64,000 nt of DNA from Streptomyces sp. NBC_01460 (GTDB lineage Bacteria; Actinomycetota; Actinomycetes; Streptomycetales; Streptomycetaceae), in assembly GCF_036227405.1 (NCBI RefSeq), contig NZ_CP109473.1, forward strand, positions 2,914,001-2,978,000, written 5' to 3'. The number at the start of each line of letters is the position of its first letter. Position 1 is the stretch's first letter. The notes beneath the pieces were generated by a model that saw only the letters and a list, made by a program, of their open reading frames with translations, did no database searches and was not told the DNA's origin. Below, in pieces: positions 43,583-52,506 of the stretch. A program made the position numbers and the translations under genes.

Positions 43583-44857
43583 GTGCTGTTCACCGACCGC
43601 ACGGACGCCGGGCGCCGGCTCGCCCAGGCGCTCGGCCACCTGGAGTCGCGCCGGCCCGTCGTCCTGGGGCTGCCCCGCGGGGGTGTCCCGGTCGCGTTCG
43701 AGGTGGCTCGGGAGCTCGGCGCCCCGCTCGATGTGATCGTGGTCCGCAAGCTCGGGGTGCCGTCCCATCCGGAGCTTGGGTTCGGTGCCATCGGCGAGGG
43801 CGGGGTGCGGGTCATCAGCGACGAGATCGTCCGCCACGCAGGGGTCCGCGAGAAGGATCTCCTGTCCGTCGAGCGCGCCGAGGAGGCGGAGCTCCTCCGC
43901 CGGGCCCGGGCGTACCGGGAGGGGCGGCCGCGTCTGCCGCTGAAGGGGCGGTCGGTCGTCGTGGTGGACGACGGGGTCGCCACCGGGGCGACGGCGAGGG
44001 CCGCCTGCCGGGTGGTGCGGGCGCAGGGCGCCGCCCATGTCGTCCTGGCCGTGCCCGTCGCGTCGCCGGACACCGCCGCCCGGCTGCGTGAGGACGTCGA
44101 CGAGGTCGTGTGCCTCGCCACGCCGAGCCTCTTCTCCGCCGTGGGCGAGTGGTACACGGACTTCTCCCAGACCTCCGACGAGGAGGTCGTCGCCCTGTTG
44201 GCGCGGGCCTCGGGCGGCGCCGTCACGGCCGAGGACGTCGAGGTGGACGCGGGCGGGGTCCCGCTCGCCGGGGACCTCGCGCTGCCCGCGGACGCGGGAG
44301 CGGTCGTGGTGTTCGCCCACGGCTCGGGCAGCAGCCGCCACAGCCCGCGCAACCGCGCCGTGGCCGCGGCCCTGAACCGCGCCGGCCTGGGCACCCTCCT
44401 CTTCGACCTGCTCACGCCCGGCGAGGAGGTCTACCGCGCGAACGTCTTCGACATCGGGCTGCTCGCCGGGCGGCTGGCCGACACCACCCGCTGGCTGAGG
44501 AACCGCGTGGACCTCCCGGTCGGCTCGTTCGGGGCGAGCACGGGGGCGGCGGCCGCGCTGAGGGCCGCCGCCGCGGCGGACTCGGGCATCGGCGCCGTGG
44601 TCTCCCGGGGCGGGCGTCCCGATCTGGCCGGTGCCGATCTGTCCGGCGTACGGGCGCCCACCCTGCTCGTCGTGGGCGGCGACGACACCACCGTGATCGA
44701 CCTCAACCGTCAGGCGCAGGCGGCGCTGCACTGCGAGAACCGGCTGGAGATCGTCCCCGGCGCCACGCATCTGTTCGAGGAGGCGGGCGCCCTGGACCGG
44801 GTCGCGGACCTCGCCCAGGACTGGTTCACAGCACACCTTTTTCCCGGTCAGCCGTAA
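43583..44857 (+). CDS. Phosphoribosyltransferase / alpha-beta hydrolase fusion
   Basis: 424 aa, cytoplasmic. Residues 1-210 are a type I phosphoribosyltransferase: VLGLPRGGVPVAFEVA, VRKLGVP and the PRPP motif VVVVDDGVATGATA (about 126). Residues 215-424 are a dienelactone-hydrolase-like alpha/beta hydrolase: oxyanion region FAHGSGSS, nucleophile elbow FGASTGAAAAL, acid GGDDT and His in GATHLFEE, so the triad looks complete. Such fusions occur in actinobacteria, some linked to stress or dormancy regulons; substrates unknown. GTG 43583 follows GGAGG with about 9-nt spacing. An inverted repeat (GAAAGTG-N6-CACTTTC, 44874-44893) after the stop may end its transcript. Confidence 0.85.
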   Translation: MLFTDRTDAGRRLAQALGHLESRRPVVLGLPRGGVPVAFEVARELGAPLDVIVVRKLGVPSHPELGFGAIGEGGVRVISDEIVRHAGVREKDLLSVERAEEAELLRRARAYREGRPRLPLKGRSVVVVDDGVATGATARAACRVVRAQGAAHVVLAVPVASPDTAARLREDVDEVVCLATPSLFSAVGEWYTDFSQTSDEEVVALLARASGGAVTAEDVEVDAGGVPLAGDLALPADAGAVVVFAHGSGSSRHSPRNRAVAAALNRAGLGTLLFDLLTPGEEVYRANVFDIGLLAGRLADTTRWLRNRVDLPVGSFGASTGAAAALRAAAAADSGIGAVVSRGGRPDLAGADLSGVRAPTLLVVGGDDTTVIDLNRQAQAALHCENRLEIVPGATHLFEEAGALDRVADLAQDWFTAHLFPGQP

Positions 44858-44904
44858 TCTCCCGGGACGCGCAGAAAGTGTGAACTCACTTTCACAAGAA
44901 GTGA

Positions 44905-44932
44905 TTTGACAGGCCATCGGCTGTCGTAGGCT
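44905..44932 (+). promoter_or_regulatory. Promoter of the membrane Ser/Thr kinase gene
   Basis: TTTGACA (44905-44911) and TAGGCT (44927-44932), a close fit to Streptomyces -35 and -10 with a short spacer of 15-16 nt. The predicted start near 44939 leaves a leader of about 38 nt before the proposed ATC start. Confidence 0.55.
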
Positions 44933-44963
44933 CCCGTTCGGGCATTTTTTGCAGGGACGAGCA

Positions 44964-44970
44964 GGGGAGG
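44964..44970 (+). promoter_or_regulatory. Ribosome binding site that decides the kinase start
   Basis: GGGGAGG, 6 nt before ATC at 44977. It is the only strong site in the leader; the sequence GGGGA-GGC-TCCCC could also form a small hairpin masking it. Confidence 0.7.
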
Positions 44971-44976
44971 CTCCCC

Positions 44977-46731
44977 ATCAGCACCGACGGCGACATCTTC
45001 AGACCTCTCGGGCCCCAGGATCCGCGCGAGACCGCCGGTTACCGGCTCCTCGCCCGCATCGGCGAGGGAGGGATGGGCACCGTCTACCTGTCGCACACAC
45101 GGGGCGGGCAGGCCGTGGCCCTGAAGCTCATCCGGCAGGAGTTCGGTGACGACCCCGAATTCCGCCGCCGGTTCGAACAGGAGGTGCAGGCCGCCCGCCG
45201 GGTCCAGGGGTACCACCTCGTCCCCGTCGTCGACCACGACACCTCGGGACCGCTGCCCTGGCTGGCGTCCGCCTACGTCCCCGGAGTGGCGCTCCACACC
45301 GCGCTGGAGACGTACGGACCGCTGCCGATCCCGGCGGTGTTCCAGCTCGTCGGCTGCACCGCGCAGGCCCTGGCCGCGATCCACGCCGCCGGGGTCGTGC
45401 ACCGGGACCTCAAGCCCGGCAACATCCTGCTGGGCCCGGCGGGACCGTGCGTCATCGACTTCGGCATCGCCCGCGCGGCCGACGCCACCCAGCTCACCCG
45501 CAGCGGCGGCCTGATCGGCACCCCGCAGTTCATGTCGCCGGAGCACGCGCTCGGTGACGCCGTCGGCCCCGCCACCGATGTCTTCTCGCTCGGGCTGATC
45601 GCGGCCCTCGCCGCCACCGGACGGCACCCGTACGGGGAGGGCGGTGCCATCACCATCGCCGCCCAGATCGCCAACACCTCGCACCGGCCGCCCCGGCTGG
45701 ACGGGTATCCGGAGGCGCTGCACCCCCTCCTGGAGCGCTGTCTGACCGCCGCGCCCGAGGACCGCGCCACCCCGGCCGAGCTGGCCGGGCTGTGCGAGCG
45801 GGCCGCGGGCCGCTCGCTGCGCGACTTCGGCGGCTGGCTGCCACCGGCGCTCACCGCGGAGATCGCCCGCCGGGAGCAGGCCTCCCGGCAGCAGCCGCCC
45901 GCCCCCGCCCAGGGGACCGGCCAGGGCACCGCGGGGACCGGCTGGGGCGCCACCGTGCCCCCCTCCTCCGGCACGGCCGGCGGGCAGCCCGCACCGTCCG
46001 GCACCTGGACGCCGGCCTCGCCGGGTACCGCGCCCCGGCCCCCCGCCACGGCCCCGCCCGGCCCCACGCCGCCCGCCGCTCCGGCCCGCCGCCTGCCGCG
46101 CGCCCTGCTCGTGGCCGGCGCGGTGGTCGCCCTCGTCCTCGCGGTCACGGTGACCTGGATGATCGCGCGCCCCGACGACGACGCCAAGGGCGCCGGTACC
46201 ACGGCTGGGCCCACCAAGGCAGCGCAGACGGGCGGAGGTTCGCCCTCGAAGAAGGAGGAGGGCGGATCGGCCGCGCCGGAGGCCGGGGCCACGTACACGG
46301 AGGTCTTCGCGGACAAGCCGCTGACGATCCGGGCGCCCGCCTACGGCACCGGCACCCACGTGGACCTGGATGCGCCGAAGCTGTTCCCGAACGGCATGAT
46401 CGGCGAGAAGGAGGACCTGGAGATGACCTATCAGGACTGGTCCAACGACGACCTGCAGTTCCTCACCCCCATGGGCAGGAGCACGGGCACCAGTCCGCAG
46501 GAGTGCCGGGACGGCGCGGACACCGACACCCTGCCGTCGAGCGTCCTGTCGGAGGACCTGACGTCGGGCGAGGTCATCGCCAAGGGCACGATCCTCTGCA
46601 CGGTGACGGCCGAGGGCTCACTCGCGATGCTGGAGATCACCGACGTCCTGCCGAACTCGGTCAAGGGCGAGCTGGCCAACGAGCTGCCGGACTTCGTGAC
46701 GAAGCTGACCCTCTGGAAGATCGACGAGTAG
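44977..46731 (+). CDS. Membrane serine/threonine protein kinase with apparent ATC start
   Basis: 584 aa from ATC 44977: kinase domain about 18-280 (ARIGEGGMGTVYLSHTRGG, Lys in VALKLI, VVHRDLKPGNIL, VIDFGIARAAD, GTPQFMSPEHA), Ala/Pro/Gly linker, membrane helix about 374-396 and an extracytoplasmic domain of about 180 residues. No ATG, GTG, TTG or CTG lies in frame between the upstream stop (44902-44904) and ATG 45073, and that ATG is inside the glycine-rich loop, so starting there would destroy the ATP site. A GGGGAGG 6 nt before ATC-AGC-ACC, and the usual N-terminus MSTDGDIF in relatives, point to ATC as start or to a G-to-C change or sequencing error in ATG. Followed by the nuclease-like/FHA gene after 26 nt. 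Confidence 0.85.
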   Translation: MSTDGDIFRPLGPQDPRETAGYRLLARIGEGGMGTVYLSHTRGGQAVALKLIRQEFGDDPEFRRRFEQEVQAARRVQGYHLVPVVDHDTSGPLPWLASAYVPGVALHTALETYGPLPIPAVFQLVGCTAQALAAIHAAGVVHRDLKPGNILLGPAGPCVIDFGIARAADATQLTRSGGLIGTPQFMSPEHALGDAVGPATDVFSLGLIAALAATGRHPYGEGGAITIAAQIANTSHRPPRLDGYPEALHPLLERCLTAAPEDRATPAELAGLCERAAGRSLRDFGGWLPPALTAEIARREQASRQQPPAPAQGTGQGTAGTGWGATVPPSSGTAGGQPAPSGTWTPASPGTAPRPPATAPPGPTPPAAPARRLPRALLVAGAVVALVLAVTVTWMIARPDDDAKGAGTTAGPTKAAQTGGGSPSKKEEGGSAAPEAGATYTEVFADKPLTIRAPAYGTGTHVDLDAPKLFPNGMIGEKEDLEMTYQDWSNDDLQFLTPMGRSTGTSPQECRDGADTDTLPSSVLSEDLTSGEVIAKGTILCTVTAEGSLAMLEITDVLPNSVKGELANELPDFVTKLTLWKIDE

Positions 46732-46757
46732 CGTCCTGCCGCGCGGAGGGTGACCCG

Positions 46758-47897
46758 ATGGACGACCACTTGACCACGGACTTCAACGAGGCGTGCTTCC
46801 TCGTGGACCTGTCCAACGTGGTGCGCGACCGGCGGCTCGGGGAGCCCGGCGCGCGCTCCCTTCGGCGGCTGCGCCTGCTCGTCGACGCCGCGAAGGAGCT
46901 GGCCCGCGACCCGGACGTCAAGCTCTATCTGGTGGCCGACAGGAGCCTGCGGCACGGCGGACGGCGGGAGTTCAGCGACCTGGGGGACATCCGGCAGCTC
47001 GGCAGCTGGGTCCGGCGCGGACTCGTCGAGGAGCTGCCCGACGCGGACGACCGGCTGCTGGAGCTCTGCGAGCTGACGGGCATCCCCGTCATCACGGGCG
47101 ACCGCTTCCGCGGCGCCCGCGGCGAACGCCCCTGGCTCCAGGGCAACACGGACGACTTCCTGGAGCCGCTCCCGGGCCCGGGCGGCACCGTGCGCCTCGC
47201 TCCCGTCGACATGGGCCTCGCGCACGCCTCGGCCATCTCCATGAAGCTGGAGGAGGACGTCCTCAAGAAGCAGGGGCTGCTGGACACCCACCGCCGGCCC
47301 CGCTTCGACGTGGTGTCCCGCAACTGGCGGTGCGAGGAACGGCGCTGCACGCTGTACGACACCACCAAGGGCTCCGCGGCCCTGCTCCCCAGGATGCGCG
47401 GGACCGCCCCGACCTGCGAGATGCACGGCGGTGTCCTCGTCGACGACGGTCCGCGCACGGCGACGGTCCAGCTGAAGCTGCTGCTGGACGGGGAGCTGAA
47501 GGCCAGGTTCACCCTGGAGAACGGCACCACGGTGCCGGTCGGGCGGGCACCCGGGCCGGGCGGCATCGCGCTCCACGGCCTGGTCCCTCCCGGGCGGACC
47601 ACCGGCCTGAGCCGCGTCCATCTGACCCTGCGGATCAGTGACGGCCTCGTCCACGTCCTGGACCGGAGCAGTTACGGCACCACCCGGCTGCGTTCCACGG
47701 CGGGGCGTGGCGGCCCCGGCCGCTGGCGCGGTCTCGGCGCGGCGGAGGAACGCTTCGGCGGCGGGGACGAACTCCTGCTGGTGGAGGGCGTGGTGCTGGC
47801 CCGCAGCGGGCGCCGGTTCCCGACCGAGCTGGCACAGGAGTGGCAGCGGCGGAGGCCGCTCCCGCCCGGAGCCGCAGAGGTGACCAGGATGCACTGA
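46758..47897 (+). CDS. PIN/NYN nuclease-like domain fused to FHA domain
   Basis: 379 aa, cytoplasmic. The N-terminal part (about 10-140) resembles a NYN/PIN ribonuclease fold: strand with acidic residue FLVDLSNVVRD, LYLVADRSL, an acidic pair in DADDRLLELC and PVITGDRFR, leaving several Asp residues for a metal site. A middle Cys cluster (WRCEERRCTLYD, TCEMHGG) may bind zinc. The C-terminal FHA-like domain (about 261-315) has VPVGRAPG, LSRVHLTL and DRSSYGTT. Lying 26 nt after a Ser/Thr kinase gene, it is a likely phospho-regulated target. ATG 46758 has GGAGGG 7 nt upstream. The nuclease assignment is by pattern only. Confidence 0.65.
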   Translation: MDDHLTTDFNEACFLVDLSNVVRDRRLGEPGARSLRRLRLLVDAAKELARDPDVKLYLVADRSLRHGGRREFSDLGDIRQLGSWVRRGLVEELPDADDRLLELCELTGIPVITGDRFRGARGERPWLQGNTDDFLEPLPGPGGTVRLAPVDMGLAHASAISMKLEEDVLKKQGLLDTHRRPRFDVVSRNWRCEERRCTLYDTTKGSAALLPRMRGTAPTCEMHGGVLVDDGPRTATVQLKLLLDGELKARFTLENGTTVPVGRAPGPGGIALHGLVPPGRTTGLSRVHLTLRISDGLVHVLDRSSYGTTRLRSTAGRGGPGRWRGLGAAEERFGGGDELLLVEGVVLARSGRRFPTELAQEWQRRRPLPPGAAEVTRMH

Positions 47898-48024
47898 CCC
47901 CGGTGACGGCAGTGGTCGCACCCTGCGCGGGCGCCGACGCCGTGGGTCGGGCGGCCCCCTGAGGCGCCGCAGGTGTGCGTCCTATCCTGTGCGGATCGGT
48001 CCAGGGACGGGGAGTGGTGCGGTC

Positions 48025-48591
48025 ATGCGGGTCCGACTGGTCGGGAGCGGGAGCCTTCCGGCGTACGCCGACGGGATCCGGCGGGTCTACGCCGACGTGT
48101 TCTCGGCGCCGCCGTGGAACGAGGACCGCTCGGCGGGCGCGCGGTACACCGAGCGGCTCGCCGCCGACGCCGGACGCCCGGGGTTCACCGCCGCGCTGGC
48201 CCTCGACGGGGACACGGTGAGCGGCTTCGCGACCGCCTGGACCACGCCCCGCGCCTTCCCCTCCGACCGGAGCTACGGGCATGTCGCCGAGGCCTTGGGG
48301 CCCGGCCGCACCGAGACGTGGCTCAGCGGGGCCTTGGAGGTCGACGAACTGGCGGTCACCCCGGACGCGCGCGGCACCGGGCTCGGCGCGGAACTGCTGG
48401 CGGCGGTCACCCGGGCCGCCCCGGACGGACGGTGCTGGCTGCTCACGTCCGCGGGTGCGGAGGCGACGCTGCGCTTCTACCGGCGCGCGGGCTGGCACCG
48501 GGTCCCGGTGCCCGTGCCCGGCCGGGCGGGACTGGTCGTCCTCCTCGGGCCGGAGCATCCGGCGGTCGCCGGACCCACCCCCGGCCCCTGA
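48025..48591 (+). CDS. GNAT-family N-acetyltransferase
   Basis: 188 aa. The acetyl-CoA site is ELAVTPDARGTGLGAELL (motif A, Q/RxxGxG/A form), followed by LLTSAGAEATLRFYRRAGW, the usual motif B. Substrate unknown. ATG 48025 has GGGGAG about 10 nt upstream; GTG 47989 is too close to the candidate -10 TATCCT (47983-47988). Probably transcribed alone. Confidence 0.83.
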   Translation: MRVRLVGSGSLPAYADGIRRVYADVFSAPPWNEDRSAGARYTERLAADAGRPGFTAALALDGDTVSGFATAWTTPRAFPSDRSYGHVAEALGPGRTETWLSGALEVDELAVTPDARGTGLGAELLAAVTRAAPDGRCWLLTSAGAEATLRFYRRAGWHRVPVPVPGRAGLVVLLGPEHPAVAGPTPGP

Positions 48592-48643
48592 GGCGGGAGC
48601 TCCTGGTGCGCACCTGTGAGAGGCGCGGTGCGTGGCCGTTGCA

Positions 48644-48655
48644 TGAATCGATTCA
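48644..48655. promoter_or_regulatory. LacI-like operator, distal, upstream of rhamnose importer
   Basis: TGAATCGATTCA, a perfect 12-bp palindrome with the central CG typical of LacI-family operators. It lies about 110 nt upstream of the predicted -35. The cognate regulator is not encoded in this window. Confidence 0.55.
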
Positions 48656-48765
48656 AAAAGCGGGAAGATAGTGGGCCTCCCCGAACACTGTCAAGACCAC
48701 CTCCCCATTCCCCCCATGCAGTCCGCACATCCGCCCGCTTCCTGGAACTTCTCGGCATCAACCCA

Positions 48766-48795
48766 TTGACTGTGCCCGCAATCCCCGTTTAGCTT
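48766..48795 (+). promoter_or_regulatory. Promoter of the rhamnose importer operon
   Basis: TTGACT (48766-48771), an 18-nt spacer and TAGCTT (48790-48795). The predicted start is near 48802, just ahead of the second operator. Confidence 0.65.
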
Positions 48796-48809
48796 CCGAG
48801 CAACCTCAT

Positions 48810-48821
48810 TGAAACCTTTCA
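48810..48821. promoter_or_regulatory. LacI-like operator, proximal
   Basis: TGAAACCTTTCA: arms TGAAA/TTTCA with a CC centre, close to the LacI-family consensus TGAAACGTTTCA. It sits just downstream of the predicted transcription start, a repressing position. Confidence 0.55.
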
Positions 48822-48862
48822 CGGCGGGTGGAGCGGAACAGTCCCACCGCTGAGGAGCTCCC

Positions 48863-50386
48863 ATGAACCAGTCCGCCCCGGACCCGGCCCCGGTCCTGGC
48901 CCTGAAGGGCGTGAGCAAGTCCTTCGGTGCCGTACGGGCCCTGCAGGACGTGTCCCTGCGGTTGTTCCCCGGCGAGGCGCACGCACTCGCGGGGGAGAAC
49001 GGCGCCGGCAAATCGACCCTGATCAAGGCCCTCGCCGGGGTGCACCGCCCGGACAGCGGCGAGGTGCTCCTCGACGGTGAGCCCGTCGTCTTCCACGGCC
49101 CGGCGGACGCACGGGACGCCGGCATCGCCGTCATCTACCAGGAGCCGACGCTCTTCCCCGACCTGTCCATCGCGGAGAACATCTTCATGGGCCGCCAGCC
49201 CCGGCGGTCCCTGGGCCGGATCGACCGCAGGGCCGTCCACGAGACCACCGCAGCCCTCATGCGCAGGCTCGGCGTCGACCTGGCACCGGACCGGCCCGCC
49301 CGCGGACTCTCGATCGCCGACCAGCAGATCGTGGAGATCGCCAAGGCGCTCTCCTTCGACGCGCGCGTCCTGATCATGGACGAGCCCACCGCCGCCCTGA
49401 CCGGCAGCGAGACCGCCAGGCTCTTCTCCGTCGTCCGGACGCTGCGCTCCGAGGGCGCGGCGGTGCTGTTCATCTCGCACCGCCTCGACGAGATCTTCGA
49501 ACTGTGCCAGCGCGTCACGACCCTGCGCGACGGCCGGTGGATCTCCTCGGAGCCACTGGAGGGTCTCACCGAGGACGACCTGGTGCGCAGGATGGTCGGC
49601 CGTGACCTCGACGACCTCTACCCCAAGCAGGACGCCGAGGTCGGCGAGGTCGCCCTCTCGGTGCACCGGCTGACCCGCGAGGGCGTCTTCCGCGACGTGT
49701 CCTTCGACGTCCGCCGCGGCGAGATCGTCGCCCTCGCCGGACTCGTCGGCGCCGGGCGCACGGAGGTCGCCCAGGCGGTCTTCGGCGTCGACCGCCCCGA
49801 CGCGGGCGAGGTGAAGGTGGCGGGCACGGTGCTGCGCCCCGGTTCACCGACCGCCGCGATGGACGCCGGGCTCGCGCTGGTGCCCGAGGACCGGCGCCAG
49901 CGCGGACTGGTCATGGATATGTCGATCGAGCGCAACATCGGCCTGACCGGCCTGACCGAGGTCCGTAAGCGCGGGCTCGTCAGCAGGGCCCTGGAGCACG
50001 ACCGGGCCGCCGACTGGGCGGTGCGGCTCCAGCTCAAGTACAACCGGCTGGCCGACACCGTGGGCGTGCTCTCCGGCGGCAACCAGCAGAAGGTCGTCCT
50101 CGCGAAGTGGCTGGCGACCGGCCCCGCCGTGCTGATCGTCGACGAACCGACCCGCGGGATCGACGTCGGCACCAAGGCGGAGGTGCACCGGCTGCTCTCC
50201 TTGCTCGCGGCGGACGGCCTCGCCGTACTGATGATCTCCTCCGACCTCCCCGAGGTCATCGGCATGGCCGACCGGGTGCTCGTGATGCACGAGGGCCGGC
50301 TCGTCGCCGAGATCCCGCGCGCGGGCGCCACCGAGGAGTCGGTCATGGCCGCGGCCACCGGACGCAACGAGAGGGCAGCGGCATGA
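48863..50386 (+). CDS. rhaT: Sugar (L-rhamnose-type) ABC transporter ATP-binding protein
   Basis: 507 aa duplicated CUT2 ATPase. First half: Walker [27 protein letters not shown], signature region [12 protein letters not shown] and Walker [11 protein letters not shown]. Second half: Walker A degenerate (GLVGAGRTE), signature LSGGNQQKV and [11 protein letters not shown], the normal asymmetry for this family. First gene of an ATPase-permease-permease-binding protein-mutarotase operon; the mutarotase indicates L-rhamnose. The ATG is preceded by GAGGAG. Downstream permease overlaps by 4 nt. Confidence 0.85.
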   Translation: MNQSAPDPAPVLALKGVSKSFGAVRALQDVSLRLFPGEAHALAGENGAGKSTLIKALAGVHRPDSGEVLLDGEPVVFHGPADARDAGIAVIYQEPTLFPDLSIAENIFMGRQPRRSLGRIDRRAVHETTAALMRRLGVDLAPDRPARGLSIADQQIVEIAKALSFDARVLIMDEPTAALTGSETARLFSVVRTLRSEGAAVLFISHRLDEIFELCQRVTTLRDGRWISSEPLEGLTEDDLVRRMVGRDLDDLYPKQDAEVGEVALSVHRLTREGVFRDVSFDVRRGEIVALAGLVGAGRTEVAQAVFGVDRPDAGEVKVAGTVLRPGSPTAAMDAGLALVPEDRRQRGLVMDMSIERNIGLTGLTEVRKRGLVSRALEHDRAADWAVRLQLKYNRLADTVGVLSGGNQQKVVLAKWLATGPAVLIVDEPTRGIDVGTKAEVHRLLSLLAADGLAVLMISSDLPEVIGMADRVLVMHEGRLVAEIPRAGATEESVMAAATGRNERAAA

Positions 50387-51435
50387 CCACCACCATCGAG
50401 AGCCCTCCGGACACCGCGAAAGCGCCGGAGCGGAGTGCCTCCTCGCTCGTGGACGCGGTCTTCCGGGCGCGCGAGATCTCCATCGCGGGGGCCCTGGCCC
50501 TGCTGATCGTCGGCACCTACCTGGCCAATCCGCGCTTCCTGTCCGACCAGGGCGTCAAGGACCTGCTGCTCAACGCGTCGATCCTGGTGCTGCTCGCCGT
50601 CGGCCAGTCCGCCGTCGTGATCACGCGCAACATCGACCTGTCCGTCGGCTCCGTCGTCGGGCTGTCCGCCTTCGCCTGCGGCAAGTTCGTCGCCGGGAGC
50701 GACCACGGTGTGCTGACGGTGATGCTGCTCGGCATCGCCATCGGGATCGTCTGCGGGCTCGTCTCCGGCGCCCTCGTCAGCTTCGGCAAGGTCCCCGCGC
50801 TCGTCGTGACCCTGGGCATGCTCTACATCATCCAGGGCGTCGACTACTGGTGGGCGCAGGGCGAGCAGATCAGCGCCTCCGACGTGCCGGACGCGGTCCT
50901 GGGCCTCGGCAGCGGCAGCGTGCTGGGCATCCCGTACCTGCCGCTGATCGCGGTCGTCCTGCTCGCGGCGACGGCGTACTTCCTGCGCGGCTACCGCTCG
51001 GGGCGTGAGCTGTACGCCATCGGGTCGAGCCCCGAGGCCGCCCGCCTCGCCGGCATCCCGATCCGCCGCCGGGTGCTCGCCGCGTACGCCTTCTCCGGGG
51101 CCGTCGCCGGCTTCGCCGGTGCCCTGTGGCTGGCCCGCTTCGGCACGGTCGTCGCGGACAACGCGCACGGCTGGGAGCTGACCGTCGTCAGCGCCGTCGT
51201 CGTCGGCGGTGTCGCGATCACCGGCGGCACCGGCACCGTCTGGGGCGCCGCGCTCGGTGCCCTGCTGCTCACCACCATCGGCAGCGTCCTGGTCGTGCTC
51301 AAGGTGGACTCCTTCTGGCAGGGCGCCATCACCGGCGCGCTCCTCCTGCTGGCCATCAGCGTCGACCGGATCGTGAACCTGCGGATGACCGCCGCCCTGA
51401 GGAAGAGGAACGCCCGCCATGACCACGGCGCCTGA
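50383..51435 (+). CDS. rhaP: Sugar ABC transporter permease (rhamnose type), first
   Basis: 350 aa CUT2 (RbsC-like) permease with about ten hydrophobic segments. Family motifs: [23 protein letters not shown] and [17 protein letters not shown], and the coupling-type [15 protein letters not shown] near the end. ATG overlaps the ATPase stop (ATGA). It pairs with the next permease. Substrate deduced from the mutarotase gene. Confidence 0.83.
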   Translation: MTTTIESPPDTAKAPERSASSLVDAVFRAREISIAGALALLIVGTYLANPRFLSDQGVKDLLLNASILVLLAVGQSAVVITRNIDLSVGSVVGLSAFACGKFVAGSDHGVLTVMLLGIAIGIVCGLVSGALVSFGKVPALVVTLGMLYIIQGVDYWWAQGEQISASDVPDAVLGLGSGSVLGIPYLPLIAVVLLAATAYFLRGYRSGRELYAIGSSPEAARLAGIPIRRRVLAAYAFSGAVAGFAGALWLARFGTVVADNAHGWELTVVSAVVVGGVAITGGTGTVWGAALGALLLTTIGSVLVVLKVDSFWQGAITGALLLLAISVDRIVNLRMTAALRKRNARHDHGA

Positions 51436-52471
51436 CACGAAGACGGCCTCCGCACCGCGCGCCGTGACGAAACCCTCCCTCGTGCGCGCCCTGGCGCTGC
51501 GCTGGGACACCGCGGTCGGTGTCCTGCTGGTGGCGGTCCTCGTCGTCGGGCTGGGCACCACCGAGGGGTTCGGTTCGACCGAGAACCTCGCGTTCGCCTT
51601 CAACGACATCGCCGAGGTCGCCCTCATCGCCCTGCCGATGACCCTGCTGGTCGTCGCCGGACAGGTCGACCTGTCGGTCGCCTCCATGCTGGGCCTGGGC
51701 AGCGCGCTGACCGGCGCGCTGTGGGAGGCCGGCTGGGCCTTCGAGACGATCGTCCCGGTGGTGCTCCTGGTGGGCGTCGCGGGAGGCCTCCTCAACGGAT
51801 GGCTGGTCACCAAGGTGGGGCTGCCGTCCCTGGCCGTCACCATCGGCACCCTGGCGCTCTACCGGGGCCTGGCGTCTGTGGCGCTCGGCAGCGACGCGGT
51901 GACGGACTTCCCTCAGGTCTACGCGGACTGGGCCGTGGACACCACGACCGTCCCCGGCACCTTCCTCACGTATCCCGTGCTGCTCTTCGTCGTCCTGGCC
52001 GCGGTCACCGCCGTGGTGCTGCACGCCACCGGGCTGGGCCGCTCCCTCTTCGCGATCGGCGCCCAGGAGGAGGCCGCGTACTTCGCCGGGATCCGGGTCA
52101 AGCGGATCAAGCTGCTGCTCTTCGTGGTCACCGGCCTGTTCTCCGCCTTCGCGGGGGTCGTCTTCACCCTCCGGTACGGAAGTGCCCGCGCGGACAACGG
52201 ACTCGGCTTCGAGATGCTCGTCATCGCGTCCGTCCTGCTCGGCGGCATCGACTTCGACGGCGGCAAGGGCACGCTCTTCGGCGCGGTCGCCGGTGTCCTG
52301 CTGATCGGCCTGCTGAAGAACCTGCTCACGCTCAACGACATCGCCAACGAGGTGCAGGTCATCGTGACCGGGCTGCTGCTCGTGGCCTCCGTCCTGACCC
52401 CACGGGTCGTCGCCGCGGTCGTCGAACGACGGCACAGGCGGGCCGCGAACACCCCCGCGCCCCAGCAGTAG
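51419..52471 (+). CDS. rhaQ: Sugar ABC transporter permease (rhamnose type), second
   Basis: 350 aa CUT2 permease: LLVVAGQVDLSVASMLGLG and FAIGAQEEAAYFAGIRV are the conserved stretches; GGIDFDGGKGTLFGA near the C-terminus. Its start lies 17 nt inside the preceding gene, with GAGGAAGAGGAA before the ATG, so translation is strongly coupled. Forms the transmembrane channel with the preceding permease. Confidence 0.83.
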   Translation: MTTAPDTKTASAPRAVTKPSLVRALALRWDTAVGVLLVAVLVVGLGTTEGFGSTENLAFAFNDIAEVALIALPMTLLVVAGQVDLSVASMLGLGSALTGALWEAGWAFETIVPVVLLVGVAGGLLNGWLVTKVGLPSLAVTIGTLALYRGLASVALGSDAVTDFPQVYADWAVDTTTVPGTFLTYPVLLFVVLAAVTAVVLHATGLGRSLFAIGAQEEAAYFAGIRVKRIKLLLFVVTGLFSAFAGVVFTLRYGSARADNGLGFEMLVIASVLLGGIDFDGGKGTLFGAVAGVLLIGLLKNLLTLNDIANEVQVIVTGLLLVASVLTPRVVAAVVERRHRRAANTPAPQQ

Positions 52472-52506
52472 TCCCTCCTCCCCTTCTTCGAAAGGCACAC
52501 GCCGCC

